A DNA stretch of 64,000 bases from Hoplostethus atlanticus. Lineage: Eukaryota; Chordata; Actinopteri; Trachichthyiformes; Trachichthyidae. Below, piece after piece: positions 35,422-46,373 of the stretch. The stretch covers positions 2,093,001 to 2,157,000 of the forward strand of contig JAXDDX010000057.1 in NCBI GenBank assembly GCA_034670405.1. The letters are read 5' to 3'. The notes beneath the pieces were generated by a model. The model did no database searches. It saw only the letters and a program-made list of their open reading frames with translations, and was not told where the DNA came from. Positions within the stretch are counted from its first letter, which is position 1, and each line of letters begins with the position of its first letter. Made by a program: the position numbers and the translations under genes.

Positions 35422-37264
35422 GCCACTTCAAAGCCATACAGTGGATATTGCCTTAGATTTCTTGTTGTCTAAGTGAAACAGGCCTCTGGGCATCATCTTG
35501 ACTGCAGCCTTATCCAGGTCACCCAACATTGGATTGAGGTTAGATTGCCCATGCAGTGCTGTTATCGCAAAAAACGTTCAAGAAGCATCGATGCCTCTAT
35601 GGAGATTGAGGGCAAACAGCACAAGGTTGATTGACCTTTTTTTTTTTTTTGCTCCAGCTCTGAAGATGAGAGACAATCTGGTCCCACATCTATTAGAAAA
35701 CAATCGAATGCTTGTTACAAAAAGCCGTTGAGGCAAAACGTCGGTATCAAGCAGAAAATACAGCAGCCAAAGGAATCTGTGCTCGGTGACTGAGCATTAA
35801 CTCTCCTGCCTTTTGAGGGGAAGCATATGGGGAGCATGGCTACTTGAACGATTATTCTCCCGGCAGAAATAAATTACCTTTAATTGACCTTTGACCTCAA
35901 GTGAAGCGCCTTCTCTCGGGAGGATCGCTGTCCTGCCGCAGTTGCCGTGGAAACGCCTGTCAGAAGATGCTGGCTGGACAAGCCAAGATGTATGAGGGAT
36001 GCTCTGGGTGCCTCCAATTGCCCCCGTCCCCTATTCTCTTACACACTAGCCAGACAAACGTGCTCAGCCTTTGTTCCTTTGTCTCTAAATGATATTATTA
36101 CATTTGGCTATTGATGACCTGTACTGCCATAACCAAAGGAGCATTCTCCCCGCCTCTTTATAATGCAGCTCACATCCCCTCCTTGTGTAAGCCTATCAGC
36201 CCATTACGAGGGCATGTCTGGGTCTCCCTCAGACAAGACCTTGAGCTGCACAGGGCTGTGGATCAATACACCCCGCTGAAATGGAGAATGGAAACAAACA
36301 GGCTGTGTGTACTAAGTTTACTAGAAATGAAGGATCCCTAGCCTACACTTCTACTCTCCTCTGTCCTCTCCCAGAGGCCCCGGCTGGGTTTCAGAGTCTG
36401 AAAGAGGGTTTTACCCACTGCTGTGCCCCAGCCCTCCCGGCTTCAATCAATAGGGCTGACACCTGAGAGCCGGACCAGGGCTGTGTTAGCCCTGCAGTCT
36501 GGCTCCTGGGTCCAGGCCAGATGGGAAGATAGACCAGGCTGTTATTGGACACATGAGAGGGGTGGCACAGGGGGCCTGCAAATTAGACATGTAGATACTC
36601 CCGTTTTCACTATGTTATATGAGCTGTCATTGTTTGTCATCTGCTGGTGAAGCATTACTACTTTTCAGTTTCAGGAAGGGTGTTTTTGGTAGCGACGAGC
36701 CATTCAAAGTCAAAGCGGGGATCTGTTACTGAAGCTAGCCTCCGAAGCCTCAGAAAGATCATTAAATCACTATGTCTGGGGGCAGCAGTCCCCATTGATG
36801 TGAAGGGAGGGAGCACTTTGTGCTACTGATACATGAGTGGGGGAGAGACAGTTACAGTGAGGGTTTCCTTTACACCTTTTACAGCCATGCGAGATTTATT
36901 GGACACCCTCCTTTGAAGATGTTCAAAGATAAACTGGAGGCAGTGGGACGCAGGTGGGTTGACCCTGCTCATACTGGTTACTCTGGTTTGGTATCTGGAC
37001 TTTCACTCCAGCCTGCCGTCGGGAGGGTAACGTAGTTGGTAAAGGTCCCGTGGCTCCACGCTGTCTATTAGGCAACATTCAGCTGCTTTGCTCAGTCGGA
37101 GGCTCGATAATCCTCTTGTAAACCATTTTTTATGTATGATATTAAATAATTCTATAAAGTCTAATAAAATATAACTTTGTGAAAATATACGATCAAACCA
37201 GAGCTGCCAACAAATTTTAATTGTCAGTCTGCTCAGCCAAATCGCAGGATAGCTCTAGTTGATG

Positions 37265-37345
37265 AACCAATCAGATTGTAGTGTTTAACGTCATTGAAAA
37301 TATCAACCAATCACATACGGCTTAAATAGGACCCAAAATGTAAAC
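37265..37345 (+). repeat. Left inverted arm with CCAAT/CCAAT/TATA-like layout
   Basis: AACCAATCA (37,265), a second CCAAT (37,307) and TTAAATAGG (37,322) stand in the order of a basal promoter. A short frame downstream (ATG at 37,462, 86 codons) has no recognised relative, so promoter activity is only possible. Confidence 0.5.
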
Positions 37346-38216
37346 ATGCAGAGCGGGTCTTCGACTGACATAGCGGTATGATACATTAGCTTGGTCCCGA
37401 ACAACTTCGGAAGCTTAAAGAAAACGTCTTGTTGTAGTTGTTGGAATGAACGAACGAATGAATGTCTAAGTCAGTGGGTCAATACAAAAGAACCAAATTG
37501 CGAGCTGTAGAAAAATATGACCTAAGAGACACATTCCAGATGTGCCAGCTCATGTTGGCTACCATAGAAAATACTACATGCAGTATGCCAACAAAAGAAA
37601 TATTGAAAGAGCCCGCAAGAGGAGAGAAAAGACAGGACAGGAGGTTGAAGGTTTGCAAAGCAGCTTTAAACTGGTTAACTGTAGTTGTTTTGACCTTATA
37701 CATTTGTGTGTATAAATGCTAAGAATCCATTTTAAGCTGAATCATAAAAAACCAAGAGCACGTTCATTGTTTCAGCATTAAAAGCAGGACTAATAGCAAG
37801 GTACTGTAGTTTCTAAACTACTGTGCGTAAATAGACCAACATCCTGTCAAAGCATGGTGGGGATGCTGATCTAGGATCACATTTGTACTTTACACCAACA
37901 CTCTGGGAGCCTGTATGTTCCCAAGGTTTCCCTCAACATATAAAGAAGAACAATGTCCATACCACTGGTATATTAACAAACATGCACAATCTCCATTTGC
38001 AAAAAGCCTTATTAATATAATATAATTGTGAACCTCAAATACATTTGTATTATTGTTCACTGTAATGTAAGACAAGCGTGTATCTTTGGAAGCAACTTCC
38101 ATAAACACTACTATATTATTTACTGAACACATACTATCAGATTATGCATTTTTGTTAATATACTATAGTTATAGACACTATTCTGAGCTTCAGTCGTCAG
38201 TTCCTCTGATCCGTTT

Positions 38217-38291
38217 GTTTACTTCCTATTTGAACGAATATCATTGGCAGACTTCAAGTCAGGTGACGCTAGAACACGTTTTTGATTGGTT
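38217..38291 (-). repeat. Right inverted arm, matching the left arm on the minus strand
   Basis: Read on the minus strand it shows AACCAATCA, GTGTTCTAGCGTCA, CCAAT and TTCAAATAGGA in the same order as the left arm. The two arms face each other. Confidence 0.5.
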
Positions 38292-38449
38292 TGCGGTATA
38301 GTACTCCCTAGTGTTTGCCTAATCAATTTATGAAATGTAAGTTTCATTTTTATAAAAATATGATCAACTTGAGACTGCCAACAAAAATAAGCCTGTCTCG
38401 TCTTCCTTTATACATTCTGATGTGTGTAAATCTGTCCACCTATTTCAGT

Positions 38450-38890
38450 GTGTGTACTCGTCTCCTCGTGTAAAAGCGGCTCATCTCAGTGCGCCCACTG
38501 GCTTGATGACATCATGGCGCCCGGAAGCTCCCATCGGGGTTGCCTTACTTGATGCGTTTCCATTTGCTCAGAGGCGTAGAAACGTGTACGCCTCTCATCC
38601 ACGCGGTGCCCTGGAAACGTGCACTGGGGACGTGCTCTGGGTTGAGCCGCTGATCACGTCAGGCTACATGTATGTGTTGCATTGTCCCGTTAATGGGTCC
38701 TCCCCCTCGGGCCGAGCGCGCTGGCAGAGACAGAACGCCCTCCCGCCACCTTTCTTTCTTTACTTAATCCTCTTATAAATAGGCCACTGTGTCTATTTTA
38801 CAGGCGATAAAGCAATGTGTTCTGAGCATGTCCGAGAGGTACGGGAGGTGGGCGGGGAGGGAGGGAGGGAGGGAGGGAGAGAGGGATGGA
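38450..38890 (+). promoter_or_regulatory. CpG-rich block with TATAAATA and a GGGA array
   Basis: CpG-dense sequence from about 38,458 to 38,740 (ATCATGGCGCCCGGAAGC; CGGGCCGAGCGCGCTGG) is followed by TATAAATA at 38,774-38,781 and a (GGGA)n tract at 38,843-38,880. It directly adjoins the inverted-repeat element. A 118-codon frame across it resembles no family I know. It could be an internal promoter or enhancer; this rests only on composition and a TATA match. Confidence 0.35.
38843..38885 (+). repeat. (GGGA)n tract with G4 potential
   Basis: GGGAGGTGGGCGGGG followed by five GGGA units gives more than six G-triplets with one- to two-base loops. Confidence 0.75.
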
Positions 38891-40881
38891 GGCCTCCCAT
38901 GGTGGCAAAGGTCTGTTCTCCAAGATGCCCGTGAGATGGATCTCCACCTCTCTCCTGTTTTTAGATGATGCTATCTGTTATTCAGCCGCTCCCCCTCCTC
39001 TCTCCCCTCCCGTGGTGTATAGACTGCACCAAGATGGGACCAAAACAGTGGGAAGAATAGATGGGTAGAGAGAGCCGGGGAAGAAAAAAAGAGATTTATT
39101 TCTCACTGCTCAGGGGGGCTTTTAGTAGTATGTGGTTGGTGCACCTTTTCATAGATCTTTCCTTTGAGGCGGAAAGAAAGCTGTAAAGGGAAAGAGGAGG
39201 ATGTGTTGACCTCAACTGCTCCTCACTGGATGAAAACATTACCCTGAAGCCCCGTGTTTTGGCCCATGTGACCACTCCCGCTGTTGCCACGGCCTGCCGG
39301 CGGTGAACCGTAAATCCATCACGGCCATACAGTTTGGGGGGAAACATTTACGAACGACGAGTAAGATAGATTCATGTTTGCACCTGGATTGATTTATCTC
39401 ATCCTCCCTTCCCTCTGTTCTCCAGTCAGATGTGCAGGGTTTCTGTGCCAGGAGGGATCTCACTGTTGCTGCAATGATGTATTGTGTGAGACGCACATTT
39501 AAAGAACAACACCTTTCCAACATAGAAATGTCTCTGGTTGCCTCAAGGTCATACACACAGAAAGAATCAGAGAGCCAGCGTCACCGTTCCTGTTTGTATC
39601 GTTAAGACGGTGCTGATGTTCAGCCTGTGGCTAACTTGCTTTTTCTTCTCTTCTCTCCTTATATCTGCTCCGATGTGACTGATGCTGCCGTCTCCACCAA
39701 AGGTAAGCTTAAAGTGCATTTTCACTGCCTTCTCTCTGCAAGCCAAACACATTTACCTTCAAGTCATGGGAGATGCTGAGCTGACCACCACAGTACAGTA
39801 GTTATTCTCCAGTGCTTGGAGCTTCAGTAATGGCTGGCTGGTTAACGTTTTAAGTGCACTATCGATCAATAAGGATCCTAATGTTCACCTCTTAAAGTGC
39901 TGATCTAGTTGGATCTTATTATTTAAACGCAGCTATTTGGTTCATGTGAGTCTGAACTCACATTCCAGATTAAAACAAGTATATTTCTGAGGTAGTTTTC
40001 TCAAATGTACTTGATTATAGAGTAAGTAGTTACCAGTGGTATAATAATAGAAAATGGACTGAAAACTGAATTATTGAAGGGGAGGTCTTACAGAAGAGTC
40101 AGAGAGAGTGGGGCTTCACTACCAGCCTCAAATTTCAAAACACTTAAATTTCCCATCAGGGAAATTAGGTCTGCAGATACGGGTTACACTAAAACACACA
40201 GTAAAAACACACGATAAAACACAATCCATTAAACAAAACACAGTAAAACACATAGTATATTGCTGCAGCATATCCCTTAAAGCATAATAAAAAGTCACTG
40301 ATGAATGAAAAAACAAAGTACTTATAGATACAAGAGGCTGCATCGTTCCATGTGCAAATTAAGCAATCTAAATGCAGGGTGGGATAAATGAGCCCCTTGT
40401 TCTTCTACTCTTGAGTTTAGGCCTCTGAAGAGGCGCCTTGAGGCCATCAACTCAAACTAACCTTTAGGAATGGCATCAGCCCTCCTCACTTCATCTCTCT
40501 CAAAGAATATCTGTCCTAATCAAGGCTTCTGCCGATATGGGGCCAATCCTAATACATACCATCATTTTTGTCAATGCTAACAAAACAGTTAGCATCTTTA
40601 AATTTGTCTATTTTCATTCCAGTCCAAAACTCCAAAGACCATGGGTCACTAAAACTCATTTGAAACCCAGGAGGCAATACTACTACTACTACTAATACTA
40701 CCAGTACTAAAACACGTTCATGCATACTTGTGGAAACTGATTAAATGTTATTAGATGCGTTTGGATCCAACCAGACATCCAGTGTAGTATTGATTAATTA
40801 TACAATGAATATGTATTGAAACAGACTTCCCGACTGATGGCTGATTTATAATGAACGGCAAACTGATAAATGTCAACCCCT

Positions 40882-40922
40882 AATATATATTATATATATA
40901 TATATATATATAATATATATAT
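40882..40922 (+). repeat. (AT)n microsatellite
   Basis: An AT tract with two register shifts (TATTATA, TAATAT), able to form a cruciform. Confidence 0.93.
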
Positions 40923-41380
40923 CATGTATGTTCTATCTATTACCTGTAGAGGGACATGTAAAACTACTGCAGAGCAGAAGGAATAAAGAATGTGTGAAAG
41001 GGCACCAATAGTACCACTTATCTGACATGTCTGGGCTGGTAAGGATGGAAAGCTACTATGGGATGGCAGGCTAACCACGGTCTCCCAGGGAGACGGGGGT
41101 CCTCAGACAGGAAACAGCATTGTCCAATCCGGCGTAAAGAGGAGACAGCCTCTGACTGAAAGACGGGGAGGGCTCCAGCCTTACACGCAGGTAATTGGCT
41201 GTCAGCATGGGGGACGACACAGCATGAGACAAGATCCTTTATTTCACCCCCCCAACCCCCCCGCTCTCCTCTTCCTCTCTCTTCCTCTTCTCTTCACCTT
41301 AGAAGGGGCTGCTTATGACAACAGCTGCTGCCCCGCACCCAGTTAGTACCCACACACAGCCAAGCAAGCCAATTAGTGGC

Positions 41381-41422
41381 TGTGTGTGTGTGTGTGTGTG
41401 TCTGTGTGTGTGTGTGTGTGTG
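41381..41422 (+). repeat. (GT)n microsatellite
   Basis: About 20 GT units with one CT interruption in the middle. Confidence 0.95.
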
Positions 41423-41785
41423 AAGGTGTCATTTTGTTGAGTCTCAGGGGGTCGCGCCACCTCCTGCAGTGAGGTGTCTCTCCCCAGAGTGTGAGTGACA
41501 GTACGCTTTGAGGGAGGCCATTGTGCCGGTCAGGCCTCGCTGGTCACCAATGCTGTTTACATTCAAGGAGGAGAGGAAGCCAGTTTGTTGTGGACTTGTG
41601 TGTACTAAGGACTGAGCAACACATAAGACCTTTATGGACTGTTAAAGCTATGGTGGGAAAGACAATTAGTGGAGTAAAAGTTAACGTTTAATCCATGGGT
41701 TGAGTTTATGGAGGGTTGATATTATCACTTAAAGGAAAAGGATGATATGATAACATGAGAATTTTAGGGTGGATTTTCATTTTCT

Positions 41786-41819
41786 TTCATTCATTCATTC
41801 ATTCATTCATTCATTCATT
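41786..41819 (+). repeat. (TTCA)n microsatellite
   Basis: Eight tandem TTCA/CATT units after TTTTCTTT. Confidence 0.95.
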
Positions 41820-42049
41820 TATATGGCATAGTTTTCCAGAAAGCACTCACACTCTCTCCTACCAATTCAGGAAGTCATATAGAGAGGACTGCCTCCTGTA
41901 CTTAAGTGGAGAAAGCATCTCCTTCCTTTAATATGAGTTGAGAGAGAGAGATGCACTTTAATATCTCCTGCAGCTGGACTCTGGTACCTCAGACTACTGG
42001 GCTTCCCCCACATAATGGGAAATTCATGCTTCAACAAGGTGTCTACACG

Positions 42050-42260
42050 TCCTAAAAAAGTCTTGTATTTGAGGTTATAAATTCAAGGCCATGAAAGTCC
42101 TTCGATACTGCCAAATACTGAATTTCAGTTTTAGAGCTCTTAAAGATTGGCAGTTTCATGTTTTAAATTTTATGTTCACTTCACTGGCAGAATTGTTCTT
42201 GTATTTCATTCTAACACGCATTAAACAAAGTTAGAAAAGTCTTAAAAAAAGTCTGTTAAA
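42050..42260. repeat. Possible dispersed repeat with AAAGTCTTAAA motifs
   Basis: AAAAAAGTCTTGTATTTGAG at one end and AAAAGTCTTAAAAAAAGTCT at the other, with AAGGCCATGAAAGTCCTT between, recall a common fish repeat built of GTCTTAAA motifs (recalled). Diverged; ends uncertain. Confidence 0.35.
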
Positions 42261-42662
42261 CTAACAGACGCTGCTGCAGAAGAAGAGGCTTGTTTGGAGT
42301 AAAAGAATGCCTGCTACCTTTTTTATTGGCGACATTTCAGCATTTGATTTTCATGGTGTGCTGCAGACAAACGTTTTTGTAACGGCAGCCATTGTGTTTG
42401 TGATAGGCCACTTCGCACCTCCTGTTCGCGTCTATGTGAGTCTGTCCATTCAGCTGTGTGGACGGGTCATTCTGCGCTTGAACTGTTTCCCAGTGATTGT
42501 TATTACCCAAGTCTCACATCTTCGCAACTACTTGTGAATTCACCTCATGAAGAAAGACGAGTATCAACAGCTGAAGTGAGTGAAGCTGAAGTTATTGTTC
42601 TCTGGACCAATGAGATTGGTCAGGAGCCATGAATCTGCCTTAAGCCTGGAGTGGGTGTGTGT

Positions 42663-42685
42663 GGGGTATGGGGGGAGGGGCGGGG
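42663..42685 (+). other. Strong G-quadruplex motif
   Basis: GGGGTATGGGGGGAGGGGCGGGG has four runs of at least four G with loops of three, one and one bases. By pattern it is the most compact G4 candidate in the window. Confidence 0.75.
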
Positions 42686-43739
42686 ACACCACCAGGCGGT
42701 CAGGATCACCGCCGGTCTAGCCTTGGTCTGTAACTCCCTACATTGGCATCCTCATTAGACCGCAGCCCTGAGCAGAAACAGGCGGTCCAGATGAGAGCAG
42801 GCTGTTGTTTGATCCCATTGATGCAGCCCAGATCGCTGTTAAACGCAACCAGCACCCCAACCCTCACTGAACCGGGAGGACGGAAGTGGCGGAGAACAGA
42901 GCTCAAAGGCAAACACACTGACATGCATTCACACACACTGCCAGATGCTGCCTCACACTCTCTCTGACTGTATCTAATCTCTCTGTCTTTCTATCTTTTC
43001 TCTCGTCTCTCCCTCGCTTTCACTCTTTTCTCTTTTTCCATCACCCTTTCTCTCACACAAGTTACACTCGTATGTACTCACACATGTACATGCATATATA
43101 TATATAGCACATACACACAATCACCATGGACATTTGTGGAACAGATGCAGAGTCGGATGCCAGTTCCAGGCTCTGGAAGTGTGTCCTCCTCCTGGAAGTT
43201 GATGAGTGGAATGACAAATGCAATCTCCAGCATTTACATCGCCCAGCTCCGCCGAGGCTAGCTTCCTGGAAAGGCATTATGGAAGGAATGTCTTGGAAGG
43301 AGGCTAAATCGTAATCAAGATGGTTTTCCATAGCCGATCATTATTCCTGAGAGATGTTCTTTTTTATTCTGGTCCAAGTTTTAACGGAGAGACTCTAATT
43401 CAGGGTTTACTTTTAGAAGAAAAGAGAATCGGGAGGAAAAAAATCAAGAGAAATTCTTTTCACGGTATTTGCTTTATGTGTTTTGACGTAGTATAAAATC
43501 ATTCTTAATGTTTGCTTTAATGTGCGTGAAGCACCAGATAAGTGGGAATTGCCCTATCCGCACAATTCAGATGTCAGGTCACAGTAAAAACACACCAAAT
43601 TGCCTTTCCTGCGCTTTTCTAAGGTTCCTGGCACCCTGTATTGTCCAACCCAACCCATCGAGGCAAAAAACGAACCATGAAAATAACTTGCAGATACTAT
43701 TCGTCTATGGTCTGGTTTGTTTCTACGATCTAGCTCCCA

Positions 43740-43747
43740 TGACGTCA
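43740..43747. promoter_or_regulatory. Full CRE palindrome TGACGTCA
   Basis: CCATGACGTCATGCC contains the 8-bp CREB/ATF consensus, itself inside a 10-bp palindrome (ATGACGTCAT). One chance match in 64 kb is expected, so function is uncertain. Confidence 0.35.
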
Positions 43748-44574
43748 TGCCCTTCAGGTTTTCAATAGACATCTGTGGTAAACGAAGGTGAAAACCTGCT
43801 GATAGCCTGGAGCCTGTAAGTTGTTTGACCAGAGAGGTCGCACATTGGTCCAGTTGTACCCACCCTCTTAAGCCCCTTTTGTACAGACCCTTATCGGTCA
43901 CACTTATCCCCCAGGAAGTCGGCTATCTGTCTTCCTGTTCTATCTCGGATGCTTGCACACTAGGCGTGAGTGTCTAGATGCCTATCAACAGGTGCTGTAC
44001 CTGTACAAACAACCCCCACGCAGACCAAACATTTAATTTCCTGTCCTGAGACCCCTAATCTACCGTACATATGGAGCGGCGAGTCTACAGTAATCTGGTC
44101 TCTGCTGACATAACCAACGCCGCCTTCGTTCTTTAGGCTTGCGGTGCGAACACAAAGCGGTTTTCACAGGAGGCGAGGTACGAGGGGCGAGCACTGAGCT
44201 GTTGAGGCATTCATGGCAACAACATAATCACCTTGACTGTGTTCGGCGCGGCACGAGTGGGTGGAAACGTGACAAGTGGCGCGTGTTGCCAAGTAACGCA
44301 GCCCTAAAAGCCAGTAAGTAGTTGTGTGATCGTCCATAATAACTGTGGCTGTACGTCACGAAGCTCGAGCGAAAGCGGCCAAGGTGGTGGGACATAAAAA
44401 TACCTTGGAATTGTTTTGAGTTTCAGAGGTGGAGTTATTTCTCAAGGTTGCCACAGTGCTCTCTTGATGCGCATGAGGCAAGATCTGTTTGTTTGAGACA
44501 TTATCCTCGGCTTTTATCTCCTAATTTGATCCATCTGTGCTCTGTCCATTACCTGCATCTGTTACGTAGCCGTC

Positions 44575-44720
44575 ATCTGCTCTATGCTAGCACCCACCTG
44601 ACGGCCTGTTAATATTGATTGGCAAATAAATGGCACACAAATTACAGGAGGGACCACTAGATCAAATATTCATTAGAGATGCCTGGCGGGAATAAAGAGA
44701 GCCATTAGTCTGAATTTTCT
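44575..44720. promoter_or_regulatory. Possible conserved noncoding element
   Basis: The block around TGATTGGCAAATAAATGGCA and CATTAGAGATGCCTGGCGGG has dense AT-core homeobox/forkhead-like words between GC-balanced spacers. A TCF/LEF-like AATCAAAG lies at about 44,801-44,808. This is only an impression from composition; no alignment was possible. Confidence 0.25.
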
Positions 44721-45060
44721 TTCTCAATTGCTCTTTTTCGTCCTCCCCTTCCCCTCCCTCCACCGTCGAGGTTTAAAGCAGATGCAGCTCTCTCTATGTT
44801 AATCAAAGCGGTGCCATCACATCCGAATGCTGAGCCTCACCGGGGGGGTCCGCCGCGCCCCTGCCTTACCTCCTGATATTCAAATAATTGGAGAACCTGC
44901 AAATGTCACGGACCCCCTGCGGCATGCGATGGGACTGGGAAGTAGCACACACTGCAATGCCCTTTCGGAATAGGACAATGTATGGCAAATGTAAATGAAA
45001 ACAGAGAATTGATGCATTCACTTTGCTTCTCTCAAACAAGAAAATCCCCTAATGGCTTCC

Positions 45061-45340
45061 TTAAGCTGATGGCAGAATTGCAAAAAATGTCCATCTTAAG
45101 TCATTTAGTGCCATATTAAATCTTATTTTTCTTAAAAGAAGCTGCCAGCATGGTGAGATAATCCCAATGCAGTTCCACGAGGCAGATCAATGCACTGGCA
45201 TAGAAAAAATGACACTTGATTCAAGAAAACTCAAGCAAGTTGACTTGCTTTGGAAACAAGTAAAATGATCTCACCCCCTTGGCAGATTTCACTGTTTTTA
45301 AAAGAGCATTAAGCTTGTAATACTCTTAAAGTAAATATTT
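45061..45340. repeat. Probable dispersed repeat with internal palindrome
   Basis: The segment with CTTATTTTTCTTAAAAGAAG, GCTGCCAGCATGGTGAGATA and ATGATCTCACCCCCTTGGCA resembles interspersed fish sequences I recall, with a Lys/Leu-codon-like AAGTCAACTTGC theme. AAGCAAGT-TG-ACTTGCTT at 45,233-45,250 is a perfect inverted repeat, and an outer CTTG...CAAG pairing extends it. Family not assigned. Confidence 0.4.
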
Positions 45341-46349
45341 GTGCAGTGTGCATGCATTCCTCACCTGCCTGTTCTTTGAAGAGCTCTGTACTGGTGAGCC
45401 CAAAGATGGCGGACTACAGAAAAGAGATTACCAGATGTTCTCCCCCCTCTTCCTCTCTTGTTCCTCTCATGGCTGTGCAAATGGACCACCTGCTGGCTTG
45501 TGAACATGACGGCACAGTACCTTGCTTTAAAAGTTAATACAACCTAATTAAAATCATTTGGCCTGCAGACCGAAAAAGCTCAAAAAGCAATGTTGGAAAC
45601 GGTGGTGGAGTGACACACACACACACACACTCTTTCTCTCACTGTTATAACGGGATGCTTTGATGTCAGGTTTTATTTAAACAATACACATTCTCTTAAA
45701 GTGCGCAATTAGTTCCTTGTGTCCCGTACCTGCTGACTGCGGGGGTTTTGGGCCCTGCTTGTGTGTTGTGAATTAGGGAGGCTGAAGAAGGGTTGTCTCC
45801 ATCCGTCACATTGAACCGCTACTCTAGGGTGGTTTGATTCCCAGACGCATCTTCGCTGGAGACCACTCTTCCATCACTTACTGTGTACTCTGTTCTGACC
45901 AATTGTGGGAGCGGTGCAAGAGGCTCTGATTGCATCTATGTGTGTTGTGCAGCTGTAGTCTTTCAAATAGTTGTAGAGAACTGTGAACTTTTTTAACTGC
46001 TGCAATCAACTTCTCGTCTATTTTGTACTAGACAGGTGGAACTAGTGATCATGAAACCAAATCACATTGGTAGGGAATCAAAGAAGCGTCCAAAATCTGA
46101 TTGGTTGTTGATCGTTCCATGACCAGGAAAACCTTCTTCTTTCTTCACACCAGCCGAGTTTCCCCGGTCGCTCAGCCTCTATAGGAAATGAATGGACTCC
46201 TGGTGACTTGTTAATTGTGTTGCTCACAGTGTGAATGCACGGTTATCCTCACTTCCCCAGCTTTTCCTCGGCATAATGGTACAAGTGTGCAGCAGTGGAA
46301 ATCTTCCACTAAAAGTAGATTTCAGGTCTGCTGTTTGCCAAGTCAACAA

Positions 46350-46373
46350 ACACACACACACACACACACACAC
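46350..46373 (+). repeat. (AC)n microsatellite
   Basis: Twelve AC units. A shorter GT tract follows at about 46,619-46,640. Confidence 0.93.

Larger units (their letters stand above)
31000..37180. other. ptk7 intron 1, 31.0-37.2 kb: minisatellite region, no gene
   Basis: It includes a C-rich (CCCCA)n tract, a CpG-rich block (32,520-32,840), the 45-bp minisatellite, a 26-C run, and a G-rich run at 35,401-35,421. T-runs such as 14 T at about 35,637-35,650 are present. No nested gene is recognised on either strand. Confidence 0.6.
37182..38390. mobile_element. Diverged element-like block with inverted repeats inside outer direct repeats
   Basis: Outer direct copies (37,182-37,220 and 38,355-38,390) share AAAATAT, GATCAA and CTGCCAACAAA. 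Inside them, inverted arms (37,265-37,345 plus; 38,217-38,291 minus) share AACCAATCA, GTGTT..A.CGTCA, a second CCAAT, TTAAATAGGA or TCAAATAGGA and GTAAAC. The spacing is nearly equal: 67 against 68 bp from CCAAT to AAATAGGA. The 870-bp interior has a small hairpin (GTAGTTTCTAAACTAC near 37,807) and TGATCTAGGATCA, a motif I associate with fish repeats. No transposase is present. It fits an old non-autonomous DNA element, family unknown. Confidence 0.45.
38891..45060. other. ptk7 intron 1, 38.9-45.1 kb: no gene seen
   Basis: It contains an (AT)n tract, a (GT)n tract, a (TTCA)n tract, a G-quadruplex motif (42,663-42,685), a full CRE palindrome (43,740-43,747) and a repeat-like stretch at about 42,050-42,260. 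Around 44,580-44,720 the sequence has the look of a conserved enhancer (TATTGATTGGCAAATAAATG). A consensus donor (CCAAAGGTAAGC at 39,698) has no matching acceptor exon. Confidence 0.55.

Noticed and set aside
37462-37722. 86-codon frame after the left inverted arm
   Set aside because: Its composition is lysine-rich and ordinary, with no transposase or host domain recognised, so a gene call is not justified.
38422-38778. 118-codon frame in the CpG-rich block
   Set aside because: It resembles no protein family. Long frames are common in GC-rich DNA, and the TATA box lies after it, not before.
39600-39715. Possible small exon ending in CCAAAG before GTAAGC
   Set aside because: The donor is good, but no AG acceptor follows the pyrimidine tract before it and the reading frame matches nothing in PTK7.
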